64,000 nt of DNA from CANMIH01 sp049116335. Its GTDB lineage: Bacteria; Pseudomonadota; Alphaproteobacteria; Rhodobacterales; Rhodobacteraceae. Shown piece after piece: positions 7,751-16,142 of the stretch. How positions within the stretch are numbered: the first letter of the stretch is position 1; each line of letters starts with the position of its first letter. The notes under the pieces are model-generated. The model was given only the letters and a program-made list of their open reading frames with translations. It was not told where the DNA came from and did no database searches. The position numbers were made by a program, and so were the translations under genes. Location: NCBI GenBank assembly GCA_049116335.1, contig JAGDYZ010000012.1, positions 1 to 64,000 on the forward strand, in the 5' to 3' direction.

Positions 7751-8062
7751 TTACCCCAGCACCACAGCGGTGCCTGATGCCGAGACCATCAGCATGTTGT
7801 TGATCACTTCGTAATCCAGATCGACGCCGATCACAGCGGTGGCCCCCACTTCAGAGGCGCGCTCTTCCAGCTCTTGCAACGCCACTCGGCGGGCCTTGCC
7901 CAGCTCTTGCTCATAGGCACCCGAGCGGCCACCGATGATATCGGTGATCCCAGCAAACAAATCGCGAAACACATTGGCACCCAGAATGGCCTCGCCAACG
8001 ACGATGCCTTTGTATTCCGCAACCTGATAGCCTTCGACAGTGGGTGTGGTCGTTACAATCAT
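7751..8062 (-). CDS. YbjQ/UPF0145 family protein
   Basis: A 103-residue protein starting at MIVTTTPTVEGYQV. The family hallmarks are present: GIVVGEAILGANVFRD, a segment GGRSGAYEQEL, AVGATAVIG-like EVGATAVIGVDLDYE, and a C-terminal MLMVSASGTAVVL. Members form pentamers annotated as heavy-metal-binding domain proteins, but their role is not settled. The start at 8062 is preferred to 8095 because conservation begins there. It follows the 58-residue membrane protein gene by 29 bases in the SUF operon. Confidence 0.85.
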   Translation of the reverse strand: MIVTTTPTVEGYQVAEYKGIVVGEAILGANVFRDLFAGITDIIGGRSGAYEQELGKARRVALQELEERASEVGATAVIGVDLDYEVINNMLMVSASGTAVVLG

Positions 8063-8091
8063 CTTACTCGTTCCTGTCTTGCCCCATGGGG

Positions 8092-8268
8092 TCATGTCCT
8101 TGTCCTTTGCACTACCTGTGCAACGAGACTGCCCAGAAAGCCCGAGCAGAACGCCAAACCGATCACCGCTGACATGGTCAGCGCGTCCGTCACATAGTCA
8201 ATCACGGTAGCAAACCCCGCGCAAAAGGTGCCGGTCAGCACCGAGGTGATCAAAGTCGATTTGAGCAT
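8092..8268 (-). CDS. Small two-helix membrane protein (58 aa)
   Basis: A short ORF from ATG 8268 to TGA 8092. The translation has two hydrophobic segments, LITSVLTGTFCAGFATVIDY and AVIGLAFCSGFLGSLVAQVV, separated by a short loop and ending in QRTRT, so it looks like a membrane hairpin. It fills the gap between the 75-residue gene and the YbjQ gene in the SUF operon. No strong ribosome binding site is visible. No family is known to me. Confidence 0.55.
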   Translation of the reverse strand: MLKSTLITSVLTGTFCAGFATVIDYVTDALTMSAVIGLAFCSGFLGSLVAQVVQRTRT

Positions 8269-8308
8269 TGGTCTATTTCTGCGTCAAAAGTGAAGGGAAC
8301 GAGTACTT

Positions 8309-8536
8309 CTAAACTTTGCGCATAACGTACTGCGCGAGTTTCATTCCCTTGCGGATCTCAGTCCCGTAAGACCTTCGACCCGTAGCTTGTTCGGCAACGT
8401 CATAGATTTGTTCACCTTCAAGCTCAGCATGATGCTCGATACCAAACAAGTGAATCGCCGTTGTCGCCTCTCGACGCAATATCCCCTCTTCGTAGTTTCT
8501 CTTTAGTGTTTTCACTAAATCGTCGAACTTACTCAT
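8309..8536 (-). CDS. Hypothetical small protein (75 aa)
   Basis: No family is recognised. ATG 8536 is chosen because GAGG stands 6 bases upstream; a GTG four codons earlier would place that site inside the gene. The product is soluble and charged, beginning MSKFDDLVKTLKRNYEEGI and ending GMKLAQYVMRKV, rich in helix-forming residues. It lies between two membrane-protein genes of the SUF operon. Its basic pI and size would allow a regulatory or nucleic-acid-binding role, but nothing specific supports that. Confidence 0.6.
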   Translation of the reverse strand: MSKFDDLVKTLKRNYEEGILRREATTAIHLFGIEHHAELEGEQIYDVAEQATGRRSYGTEIRKGMKLAQYVMRKV

Positions 8537-8558
8537 CACCAACCTCACTCAAACTAAA

Positions 8559-8756
8559 CTAGGCCCCCTGCACCGCACGGATCCCGGCAAGCACAACCCA
8601 CACGGCCATCGTCACAAGAACTGAAGTCTGAAAAACAGACTGACGCACCAAACCCGAGACATTGCCCCGTCGTTTGCGCAGCCAAAGCCCCGCAAACGAT
8701 CCGATAAAGGCGCCAATCGCGCCTCCGACGGTTTGATGCAACAGTTCTTGGATCAC
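8559..8756 (-). CDS. Small two-helix membrane protein (65 aa)
   Basis: Starts with GTG at 8756, three bases after the sufB stop codon, and ends 22 bases before the next ORF. Two hydrophobic segments (about residues 10-25, GGAIGAFIGSFAGLWL, and 44-62, TSVLVTMAVWVVLAGIRAV) flank a basic loop RKRRGNVSG. This predicts a membrane hairpin with the loop in the cytoplasm. The tight spacing to sufB argues it is a real, cotranslated gene. Function unknown. Confidence 0.6.
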   Translation of the reverse strand: MIQELLHQTVGGAIGAFIGSFAGLWLRKRRGNVSGLVRQSVFQTSVLVTMAVWVVLAGIRAVQGA

Positions 8757-8759
8757 CGG

Positions 8760-10280
8760 TTAGCCCACCGATCCTTCCAGAGAAATCGCCACAAGCTGCT
8801 GCGCTTCCATGGCGAATTCCATCGGCAGAGCCTGCAGAACCTCTTTACAGAAGCCGTTCACTACCAGAGCCACAGCCTCTTCTTCGTCCATGCCGCGCTG
8901 ACGGCAGTAGAACAGCTGATCATCATCCACCTTCGATGTGGTCGCTTCGTGCTCGACCCGGCTCGAATTGTTCTTCACTTCGATATAGGGCACGGTGTGC
9001 GCACCGCATTTGTCGCCGATCAGAAGGCTGTCACACTGGGTGTAGTTGCGGCTTTCCTTGGCTTTCGGGTGCATCGAAACCAACCCGCGATAGGTGTTCT
9101 GCGCCACACCCGCGCTGATGCCTTTCGACACGATGCGCGACTTGGTGTTTTTGCCCAGGTGCACCATCTTGGTGCCGGTGTCGGCCTGCTGGTGGTTGTT
9201 GGCGATGGCGATCGAATAGAACTCGCCCTGGCTTTCGTTGCCGCGCAGAATGCACGACGGGTATTTCCAGGTCACAGCCGACCCGGTTTCCACCTGCGTC
9301 CACATCACCTTGGCGCGGTCACCCCGGCAATCGGCACGTTTGGTCACAAAGTTGTAGATGCCGCCTTTGCCGTTCTCATCCCCGGGATACCAGTTCTGAA
9401 CAGTCGAGTATTTCACCTCGGCATCTTCTTCAATGATGATCTCAACCACAGCGGCGTGCAGCTGGGCCGTGTCACGCTGAGGCGCGGTACAGCCTTCGAG
9501 ATAGGACACATAGCTGCCTTTGTCTGCAATGATCAGCGTACGCTCAAACTGGCCGGTGTTTTCCGCATTGATGCGGAAATAGGTCGACAGCTCCATTGGG
9601 CAGCGCACACCCGGCGGTACATAGACAAACGAGCCATCCGAGAACACGGCGCTGTTGAGCGTGGCGTAGTAGTTGTCCGAAACCGGCACAACGGTGCCGA
9701 GGTATTTCTTGACCAGTTCGGGATGCTCGCGGATCGCCTCAGAGATCGAGCAGAAGATCACGCCCGCCTCTTTCAGCTCTTTCTGGAATGTGGTGCCAAC
9801 CGATACGGAATCAAACACCGCATCCACAGCCACCTTGCGGCCTTCGGCGGGCATGTTTTCCGCGCCTTCCACACCGGCAAGGATCATCTGCTCTTTCAGA
9901 GGAATGCCGAGCTTTTCGTAGGTTGCCAGAAGCTTGGGGTCGACCTCATCCAGCGACTTGGGCTTTTCCGCCATGCTTTTGGGGCGTGCATAGTAGTATT
10001 GATCCTGAAAATCGATCTCAGGATAATCCACCATGGCCCATTTGGGCTCTTCCTTTTGGGTCCAGCGCTCAAAGGCCGCCAGACGCCATTCCAGCATCCA
10101 TTCAGGTTCGTCGTTTTTCTCGGAAATCAGCCGCACGATATCGGGGTTCACGCCTTTGGGGGCGTATTCCATCTCGATCTCGGTTTCCCAGCCGTATTTG
10201 TACTGGCCGGCTGTCTTAACCGCATCAACCGTTTCCTGATCGACGCCGTCTTTGACCACCACTTCATCCATAGCTGTCAT
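8760..10280 (-). CDS. sufB: Fe-S cluster assembly protein SufB
   Basis: The main scaffold on which Fe-S clusters are built in the SufBC2D complex. The 506-residue length is typical for alphaproteobacteria. Visible conserved parts include VYVPPGVRCPMELSTYFRIN, YLEGCTAPQRD, VQNWYPGDENGKGGIYNFVTKR, and the C-terminal VEHEATTSKVDDDQLFYCRQ with the conserved cysteine and acidic residues of the assembly site. GAGGG lies 8 bases before the ATG. It follows the class I desulfurase gene by 18 bases. sufB is separated from sufC by six intervening genes. Confidence 0.97.
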   Translation of the reverse strand: MTAMDEVVVKDGVDQETVDAVKTAGQYKYGWETEIEMEYAPKGVNPDIVRLISEKNDEPEWMLEWRLAAFERWTQKEEPKWAMVDYPEIDFQDQYYYARPKSMAEKPKSLDEVDPKLLATYEKLGIPLKEQMILAGVEGAENMPAEGRKVAVDAVFDSVSVGTTFQKELKEAGVIFCSISEAIREHPELVKKYLGTVVPVSDNYYATLNSAVFSDGSFVYVPPGVRCPMELSTYFRINAENTGQFERTLIIADKGSYVSYLEGCTAPQRDTAQLHAAVVEIIIEEDAEVKYSTVQNWYPGDENGKGGIYNFVTKRADCRGDRAKVMWTQVETGSAVTWKYPSCILRGNESQGEFYSIAIANNHQQADTGTKMVHLGKNTKSRIVSKGISAGVAQNTYRGLVSMHPKAKESRNYTQCDSLLIGDKCGAHTVPYIEVKNNSSRVEHEATTSKVDDDQLFYCRQRGMDEEEAVALVVNGFCKEVLQALPMEFAMEAQQLVAISLEGSVG

Positions 10281-10298
10281 GACCGTTTCCCTCTTATA

Positions 10299-11342
10299 TC
10301 ACGCGGACCGTTCAAGGTGCCGCTTGTATTTTTGCAGCCACGTTTCCGCGAAACGCAGCACATCATCCTCACGAACGTCGGGGCCAAGGCTCACGCGGAG
10401 TGCGCTTGCGGCCACATCGTCCTCATATCCCATCGCCTTCAGCACACGGCTGGCCTTGACCTTGCCCGAGGAACAGGCACTGCCCGCGCTCACCGCAAAT
10501 CCGGCCAGATCCATCTGCATCACCTGCGTTTCGCCCTTCCAACCGGGGGTGGCGAAACACGAGGTATTGGGCAGTCTGTCTGTTTTGTTCCCGACAAAAA
10601 TAGTCTTATTCGCGCCCGCTGCAATAGATGTTTCTAGAATATTTCTAATTCTAAAAACCTCATCCCAGACACCTGCCGCCAGATCGTTTGCAGCCGCCTC
10701 GGCCACGGCCCCGAAGCCCGCGATTCCAATGGTGTTTTCCGTGCCCGAGCGCCGCCCCATCTCTTGACCACCACCTTTGATTTGTGCGGCCAGATCGGTG
10801 CCCCGCTTGATCACAAGCGCGCCAATGCCTTTCGGACCACCCAGCTTGTGCGCCGAAATCAGCGCCATCTGACAGTCCATCCAGTTGAACGCGAGCGGCA
10901 CTTTCCCAAAGGCCTGAGTCGCGTCCACAACCGCCAATCCCTGAGGCAGCTTCTGAATCACGCCGGTTTCCGAATTTGCGTATTGCAGCGCCGTCCGCTC
11001 AGGGGCCTCAACCTGTACCTGTCCGTGCTCATCTGCCTGCAAAACCGGATCAATCCATGCCGCCACCGCATCGTGTTCGAGATCCGCACCCACCAGCCCA
11101 CGTTCTGCACAGGCCAGCGCCGCCGCCTCGGTGGCCCCCGAGACAAAAATCACATCCTGACCGTCCGCGCCAAACGCCGCCGCCACCTGAGCGCGGGCTT
11201 TTTCAACCAAAGACGTCGCTGCCCGGCCCTCGGCATGGACTGACGAGGGATTGCCGACCAGATCCATTGCCGCGATCATGGCGTCGCGCGCCTCAACGCG
11301 CAAAGGCGCGGTGGCATTCCAATCCAGATAAACCCGCTTCAC
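10299..11342 (-). CDS. Class I cysteine desulfurase (IscS/NifS-like)
   Basis: A 347-residue PLP enzyme that releases sulfur from cysteine. The start is GTG 11342 (VKRVYLDWNATAPL) with GAGGG 9 bases upstream; the longer ATG reading adds a low-complexity Cys/Arg-rich tail that does not fit the family. PLP lysine is in SAHKLGGPKG, and the active loop cysteine is about residue 290 in SAGSACSSGKVKASRV. It lies between iscR and sufB. Together with sufS the operon therefore encodes two desulfurases of different classes and no IscU, which is usual for Rhodobacterales. Confidence 0.92.
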   Translation of the reverse strand: MKRVYLDWNATAPLRVEARDAMIAAMDLVGNPSSVHAEGRAATSLVEKARAQVAAAFGADGQDVIFVSGATEAAALACAERGLVGADLEHDAVAAWIDPVLQADEHGQVQVEAPERTALQYANSETGVIQKLPQGLAVVDATQAFGKVPLAFNWMDCQMALISAHKLGGPKGIGALVIKRGTDLAAQIKGGGQEMGRRSGTENTIGIAGFGAVAEAAANDLAAGVWDEVFRIRNILETSIAAGANKTIFVGNKTDRLPNTSCFATPGWKGETQVMQMDLAGFAVSAGSACSSGKVKASRVLKAMGYEDDVAASALRVSLGPDVREDDVLRFAETWLQKYKRHLERSA

Positions 11343-11413
11343 GGCACCCTCTGCTTTTTCAGGCCCAAAATCGTTCCGAAGAGCCGCGTTAATTTGCGGC
11401 AGAGCATCTGCCC

Positions 11414-11878
11414 TTAGTCCTTGTCGTCGACCACGGCAAACAGCTCGGGCACCGCAGGACAGGGTGCAAGCGCATTTTCGACCACATCCGACAGGCGCGC
11501 CTGATGCAGGAAAACATAGACATGCGCCGACAGGCTTTGCCAAAGGCGGTTGGTCATCGACTGGGCCCGGCTGCCTGACGTTCCGCCCGAAGCCCCGGCG
11601 CCCTTATGCATGGCATCCACAGTTTCATCGACCGCCGCCAAGACATCAACAACTCGGATGTCTGAAGCCGGCCGCGCGAGCCGATAGCCGCCGCCGGGGC
11701 CGCGCACCGATTCGACCAATCCGGCCCGACGCAACTTGACGAAAAGCTGCTCGAGGTAAGGCAGCGAAACATCCTGACGCTTGGAGATATCACCCAAGGT
11801 TACCAATGTACTGGCATCCTGCATCGCAATATCTGTCAGCGCCACCATTGCATAGCGCCCTTTTGTGCTCAGTTTCAT
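11414..11878 (-). CDS. iscR: Rrf2-family regulator IscR with a single cysteine
   Basis: Winged-helix regulator of Fe-S genes, 154 residues. Start ATG 11878 (MKLSTKGRYAMVAL) has GGGGTGA a few bases upstream. The DNA-binding part includes SLPYLEQLFVKLRRAGLV and SVRGPGGGYRLARP. In E. coli IscR three cysteines and a histidine around residues 92-107 hold the [2Fe-2S] cluster. Here that stretch is AGASGGTSGSRAQSM with no cysteine, and the only cysteine is C140 in LAPCPAV. As I recall, Rhodobacter sphaeroides IscR is likewise a one-cysteine Fe-S protein that represses Fe-S genes. It heads the operon and probably represses its own promoter through the palindrome at 11916-11939. Confidence 0.93.
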   Translation of the reverse strand: MKLSTKGRYAMVALTDIAMQDASTLVTLGDISKRQDVSLPYLEQLFVKLRRAGLVESVRGPGGGYRLARPASDIRVVDVLAAVDETVDAMHKGAGASGGTSGSRAQSMTNRLWQSLSAHVYVFLHQARLSDVVENALAPCPAVPELFAVVDDKD

Positions 11879-11915
11879 ACGCTCACCCCTGCTTTCCCAC
11901 GCCGCAGCCACGTTA

Positions 11916-11939
11916 CAATTGACCTTACGCTGTCAATTG
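11916..11939 (-). promoter_or_regulatory. Perfect inverted repeat in the iscR promoter, candidate IscR operator
   Basis: CAATTGAC (11916-11923) and GTCAATTG (11932-11939) form a perfect 8+8 bp palindrome with an 8-bp spacer, 38 bases upstream of the iscR start. Read on the minus strand it contains TTGACA (11936-11931), a match to the sigma-70 -35 box, so a bound protein would block RNA polymerase. No clear -10 box was found. IscR-regulated promoters in Rhodobacterales carry a palindrome called the Iron-Rhodo box; I have not checked the published consensus. The site also lies 116 bases upstream of the divergent hydrolase gene. Confidence 0.7.
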
Positions 11940-12054
11940 CATATTTGCTGACAAAGCAAAATCCCGAATTCGTCGGATTTAGAAACGTTCTAAAGTGTCC
12001 AAGCGATTTCGTCAAGAAATCACCGACACCGGATCAAGGAGCCAGGAACGCCGT

Positions 12055-12708
12055 ATGCCCGAGGTCATTTTTCCCGGACCCGAAGGCCGCCTAGAAGGCC
12101 GCTATCACCCACAAAAAGATCGTGACGCCCCCATTGCCATCGTGCTGCATCCGCATCCACAATTTGGCGGGACAATGAACAACAAGGTTGTCTACAACCT
12201 GCATTACGCCTTCTACAACATGGGCTTTACCGTACTGCGGTTTAACTTCCGTGGCGTTGGTCGCAGCCAGGGCGAATATGATCAGGGTGTGGGCGAGCTG
12301 TCCGATGCAGCCTCGGCCCTCGATTACCTTCAGTCGATGAACAACAACTCCAAGCACTGCTGGGTTGCTGGCTTCTCGTTTGGGGCCTGGATTGGTATGC
12401 AGCTTTTGATGCGCCGCCCCGAGATCACCGGGTTTGTGTCGGTCTCGCCGCCTGCAAACATGTATGACTTCTCGTTCCTGGCGCCCTGCCCCAGCTCGGG
12501 TTTGATCATCAATGGTACCAATGACCGTGTCGCCCCTCCGGCGGACACCCGTGCCTTGGTGAACAAACTGCATGAGCAGAAAGGCATCACCATCACGCAT
12601 GAGGAAGCCGACGGTGCGGGCCACTTCTTTGAAGAACCCCACATGGAGCCGATGATCGGTTCGGTCACCTCCTATGTGAAACGTCGTCTGACCGAAAACA
12701 CAAGGTAA
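12055..12708 (+). CDS. Alpha/beta hydrolase (dienelactone hydrolase-like)
   Basis: A 217-residue cytoplasmic hydrolase of the COG2945 type. Motifs are HPHPQFGGTMNNKVV (oxyanion region), nucleophile elbow GFSFGAW (GxSxG with serine), acid in NGTNDRVAPP and catalytic histidine in DGAGHFFEE. The substrate is unknown. Start ATG 12055 is preferred over 11995, since conserved sequence begins at MPEVIFPGPEGRLEG. It is divergent from iscR and followed after 5 bases by a small gene. Confidence 0.88.
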   Translation: MPEVIFPGPEGRLEGRYHPQKDRDAPIAIVLHPHPQFGGTMNNKVVYNLHYAFYNMGFTVLRFNFRGVGRSQGEYDQGVGELSDAASALDYLQSMNNNSKHCWVAGFSFGAWIGMQLLMRRPEITGFVSVSPPANMYDFSFLAPCPSSGLIINGTNDRVAPPADTRALVNKLHEQKGITITHEEADGAGHFFEEPHMEPMIGSVTSYVKRRLTENTR

Positions 12709-12713
12709 GCACC

Positions 12714-12995
12714 ATGGGCGTCGTTGATGATCTGGCTGACAAGCTGGCACAGGATGTGATCAAGGCGATGGACGCCCTTGGGGAAGAAGAGCTGCCTGAA
12801 CAGGTGGCCAATGTGCTGGGGGCCTCGTCCCCCAGTTCTGAAGAGATCTTTCGCGCAGCGGTGCGTATTCGCCTCGCCGAGCGCCGCGCGCGAACCTTTC
12901 TCAACGACCATGTGAAAGCCGCCCTTGCGGCCCGCAAGGAAGGCCGCGAGGCCCCCAAAGCTGTTGCACCGGGCAGCGACAACGAAAACGTCTGA
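12714..12995 (+). CDS. Hypothetical protein (93 aa), cotranscribed with the hydrolase
   Basis: No characterised family is recognised. The protein is acidic in the first half (DDLADKLAQDVIKAMDALGE) and alanine/arginine-rich in the second (RLAERRARTFLNDHVKAALA), with predicted long helices and a disordered C-terminus. It starts 5 bases after the hydrolase stop codon, so both probably share a transcript. Confidence 0.75.
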   Translation: MGVVDDLADKLAQDVIKAMDALGEEELPEQVANVLGASSPSSEEIFRAAVRIRLAERRARTFLNDHVKAALAARKEGREAPKAVAPGSDNENV

Positions 12996-13039
12996 TCTGC
13001 TGTTTCGCTGTTTTAAGCGCACTCAAACAACCAACCCCT

Positions 13040-13498
13040 TCAATCGATTTTGCTTGGCAAACCCACCCCGTTGTTCCACCATCGGTTAGGGTTCGTGCTT
13101 TGGGGATCATAAGCGGCGCGGCTCGCCCAATCCTCTCGAACGAAAATGACCGGTTCTTCGTAGTGATGCGCGAAAAGTATCGCATCCATCACCTTAGAAA
13201 GCTCAGCCAGATCACGCTCGATCGAGATCTTCAATTCAACCATGGGATAGGTTTCAGTGGATCCAGCCTGAAATCCGTCAACATGGGTTGTGGTTGTCGA
13301 ACCGGCCTCAGGCTGGGCGGTTTCTTTTCCGAGCGCCGAAATACTCGCATTTCGCTGGTACCGACCGAAACGTAGAGGGTTCACCTCCATGACAGCATCC
13401 AAAATTTGGTCTGTGTTGGTCGGCAAAGTCTGTATTTCGATTGTGAAAACCGGAACCAACGTCCCAGATTTCGCCCGGTAACTGGCCAAGTCTGACAT
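13040..13498 (-). CDS. Hypothetical protein (152 aa)
   Basis: I recognise no family. ATG 13498 is chosen because GGGAGGGG stands just upstream (spacing about 3-4); longer readings to 13525 would place that site inside the gene. The start is MSDLASYRAKSGTLVPVF, followed by a beta-rich looking segment (FTIEIQTLPTNTDQILDAV) and a C-terminus rich in aromatic residues (NPNRWWNNGVGLPSKID). There are no membrane segments or signal peptide. It converges with the gene ending at 12995 and is divergent from the SDR gene. Confidence 0.7.
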   Translation of the reverse strand: MSDLASYRAKSGTLVPVFTIEIQTLPTNTDQILDAVMEVNPLRFGRYQRNASISALGKETAQPEAGSTTTTHVDGFQAGSTETYPMVELKISIERDLAELSKVMDAILFAHHYEEPVIFVREDWASRAAYDPQSTNPNRWWNNGVGLPSKID

Positions 13499-13684
13499 TT
13501 TCCCCTCCCGCATTTTGTTCTCCAAATGTTCTAGATTAAAAACTCATCGCCGGTCAACGTTTCCATTAGCCTGTGGGCGATCGAAGAACCTTGTCCCGGC
13601 ACATCCCTTTGCGCGCGGCGGGAGAGCGGCCTTGCTTTTTGCAACAACCGATCAAGATTAACTTGAGGCGAGGGAGGGAACACC

Positions 13685-14347
13685 ATGGGTAAACGTGCAT
13701 TGATCATTGGAGCCTCTGGAGGTGTTGGGTCGGCTGTGTCAGCAGCGCTTGAGAGCCGTGGATATGACGTGACGGGTCTGTCAAGGCGCGAACATGGTCT
13801 GGACGTCACCTCGGAGGACAGCATCGCACGTCATCTGGAACAATTACGCCCCGGATATGATTTGGTTTTTGTTGCGGTCGGGCAGCTTGCGGCACAGTCT
13901 GGCCCTGAGAAATCGCTCAAATCCCTGACACCTCAGGAAATGGCACATCTCTTTGCAGTCAATGCCATTGGGCCATCTTTGGTGCTCAAACACGCTATCC
14001 CCCTATTGCGTCGAGACCAGCGCGCAATTTTCGCTGCACTTTCGGCGCGGGTCGGGTCAATTGGCGACAATGCTTTGGGCGGATGGTATTCCTACCGCGC
14101 ATCCAAAGCGGCGCTCAATCAGATGATCCACACCGCCGCAATCGAATTGAAACGAAGCCACAAACATCTGATTTGTGTGGCGCTCCATCCCGGCACTGTC
14201 GCCACCGAGTTCACGCGCAACTACCGCAACCATGCGGCCGTGCCCGCAGATCAGGCCGCTGACAATCTGGTAGGCGTGCTTGACGGGCTTACACCTGAGA
14301 ACACCGGCGGCTTCTATGACTGGCGCGGCGCGCCTGTACCGTGGTGA
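13685..14347 (+). CDS. Short-chain dehydrogenase/reductase (C-factor-like)
   Basis: A 220-residue NAD(P)-dependent oxidoreductase. The cofactor loop is GASGGVGSA at residues 9-17; the active-site tyrosine and lysine are in YSYRASKAAL, and the family asparagine is in FAVNAIGPS. Ending GFYDWRGAPVPW resembles the C-factor (CsgA) group, which ends in a similar segment. The substrate is unknown. GAGGGAGGG directly precedes the ATG. No neighbouring gene points to a pathway. Confidence 0.9.
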   Translation: MGKRALIIGASGGVGSAVSAALESRGYDVTGLSRREHGLDVTSEDSIARHLEQLRPGYDLVFVAVGQLAAQSGPEKSLKSLTPQEMAHLFAVNAIGPSLVLKHAIPLLRRDQRAIFAALSARVGSIGDNALGGWYSYRASKAALNQMIHTAAIELKRSHKHLICVALHPGTVATEFTRNYRNHAAVPADQAADNLVGVLDGLTPENTGGFYDWRGAPVPW

Positions 14348-14437
14348 GCTTCAACAACCTCTGCTGATCACGCGACTGTGGTGTGCATGTGAAATTTTCC
14401 CATCCCATAGTAGGGGCATCTCAATTCGGAGCGCTCT

Positions 14438-15805
14438 ATGTCCCTGTCCCGCCGTCAATTCGCCCTCTCTCTTGCAGCGACTGCAACCTTGCCGGCCAAA
14501 CTCAGTGCGCAAGAGGAAGACGTATTAAACGCGCTGCGGTCGACACTGTTTGGCACACCACCTGAATTTCAAGCGGGCATGGATTTTCTGCGCGCACGGG
14601 GCAATCCTGATGTGGTGCCGGCGCTTTTGACCGGGCTGCGATTTACCCGCACCCGCCGGGATGAGATCGCATGGGTGATAGAGGCGCTTAGCGGTGAGAC
14701 CTATGGCACAGACTGGTTTAACTGGATGCTCTGGCAAGAGCGCAATACGGATCTGGTCCCACACCCATCATTGGCCCCGTTCAAGCGCGAAGTGCTTCTC
14801 AATCTGGATCGGGATTTTGATCTGTTTCTGCGTCCCGAATATCTGGCCCGTGACAAAATGAAGATCCGGCTGGAGGAAATCACCTGGGGGGGCGTAGTCA
14901 AAGATGGCATCCCCTCGCTCGACAATCCCACCCTGATCGACGCCAAAGACGCCGCCTACATGAAAGACAGCGATCTGGTGTTTGGCGTCACCATCAATGG
15001 TGACACCCGCGCCTACCCTCTGCGCATCATGGGTTGGCATGAGATGTTCAACGAAGTCATCGGCGGTGTGCCTGTTGCCCTGGCTTATTGCACCCTTTGT
15101 GGGTCTGGCATTTTGTTCGAAACCCAAATTCCCGGCCGCAGCAAACCGCTTGTCTTTGGGTCATCAGGCTTTCTCTACCGCTCTAACAAATTGATGTTCG
15201 ATCGCGAAACGCATTCGTTGTGGAATCAATACACTGGCAAACCTGTGGTTGGACCCTTGGTCGACAGTGACATAGAACTGAAACAGCGACCTGTTGTGAT
15301 CACCGAATGGGGCACGTGGAAAACGTCGCACCCCACCACCAAGATCCTGTCGAAAGATACCGGTTTTCACCGCAACTATGCGTCTGGCGCAGTCTATCGC
15401 GAGTATTTTTCATCTGACGAATTGATGTTTCCCGCGCAAGTGGATCAGCGCGTGCATAAGCAAAAAGACTATGTCTTTGCCATCCGCGAATTTGGCGCTG
15501 CGCGGGCGTGGCCGCTTGACGCCTTTAAAGGTAGGCCAGTGATCAACGACGCCATTTCAGAACGTCCCCTTGTTTTGATGGGCAATCCCGGCGAGCGCAG
15601 CGTGCGCGCCTATGAACGTGGCTCACACCAGTTTTCATCTTCAAAAGGTGCGCTGATCGACGAGACTGGCGCCGCGTGGCGTGTCAGCGAAGACGCTCTG
15701 CTCGGCCCTGATGACCAAAACTTGCCTCGTGTCGCCGGTCACATTTCCTACTGGTTTGCATGGGACAACTATGTGGGGGATGTAGCCACCGTATTTGGGC
15801 AATAA
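14438..15805 (+). CDS. DUF3179 domain-containing exported protein
   Basis: A 455-residue protein with a Tat-like signal peptide: SRRQFALSLAATATLPAKLSAQ, a twin-arginine motif with likely cleavage near residue 24. The DUF3179 core lies at about residues 170-430, with GVTINGDTRAYPLRIMGWHE, ALAYCTLCGSGILFE (two cysteines), FGSSGFLYRSNKLMFDRET and SLWNQYTGKPVVG. DUF3179 proteins are extracytoplasmic with no proven function. GGAG precedes the ATG by 6 bases. Confidence 0.88.
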   Translation: MSLSRRQFALSLAATATLPAKLSAQEEDVLNALRSTLFGTPPEFQAGMDFLRARGNPDVVPALLTGLRFTRTRRDEIAWVIEALSGETYGTDWFNWMLWQERNTDLVPHPSLAPFKREVLLNLDRDFDLFLRPEYLARDKMKIRLEEITWGGVVKDGIPSLDNPTLIDAKDAAYMKDSDLVFGVTINGDTRAYPLRIMGWHEMFNEVIGGVPVALAYCTLCGSGILFETQIPGRSKPLVFGSSGFLYRSNKLMFDRETHSLWNQYTGKPVVGPLVDSDIELKQRPVVITEWGTWKTSHPTTKILSKDTGFHRNYASGAVYREYFSSDELMFPAQVDQRVHKQKDYVFAIREFGAARAWPLDAFKGRPVINDAISERPLVLMGNPGERSVRAYERGSHQFSSSKGALIDETGAAWRVSEDALLGPDDQNLPRVAGHISYWFAWDNYVGDVATVFGQ

Positions 15806-15815
15806 TCGTAGTGCG

Positions 15816-16142
15816 CTACCCGGGTTCGGCGATGTCCAAGATCTCAAATCGCCCTTCCTGATCCATCAATTCGGAAACGAGATCGCTATCACCATTTCCG
15901 GCACGCCAATCAAGATACGCGTCCAGAGCCTGCCCATTCTCCCAACCATGCATCACCGTCAGCTCGGACAGATCCGGAGTATGCGCTAGATAGGCAAAGG
16001 TGCATCCAGAAAAGGCCCGGGCTTCACCTATTGCGCGGCACAAAAAGGCCCGCAGTTCTTCCCCTTTGCCAAGCGCCGGATTAACTGTGATTTTAACCGC
16101 CTTTGAGCCGCCCGCGCTCACAACCTGAGGCCTAGCATTCAT
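15816..16142 (-). CDS. Antibiotic biosynthesis monooxygenase-like (ABM) small protein
   Basis: A 108-residue protein that fits the dimeric alpha-beta barrel pattern: KITVNPALGKGEELRAFL, SGCTFAYLAHTPD, LTVMHGWENGQALDAYLDW. These match the ABM layout (growing-tip cysteine or glycine, then Trp-Glu-x-x-x-Ala). ATG 16142 has GAGGG about 8 bases upstream; the longer reading adds a nonconserved tail. It converges with the DUF3179 gene with a 10-base gap. ABM proteins often degrade heme or small quinones; no function can be given here. Confidence 0.6.
   Translation of the reverse strand: MNARPQVVSAGGSKAVKITVNPALGKGEELRAFLCRAIGEARAFSGCTFAYLAHTPDLSELTVMHGWENGQALDAYLDWRAGNGDSDLVSELMDQEGRFEILDIAEPG

Noticed and set aside
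8733..10637. 634-aa plus-strand ORF
   Set aside because: Antisense to sufB and the start of its neighbours; composition is His/Phe/Arg-rich and no family is recognisable.
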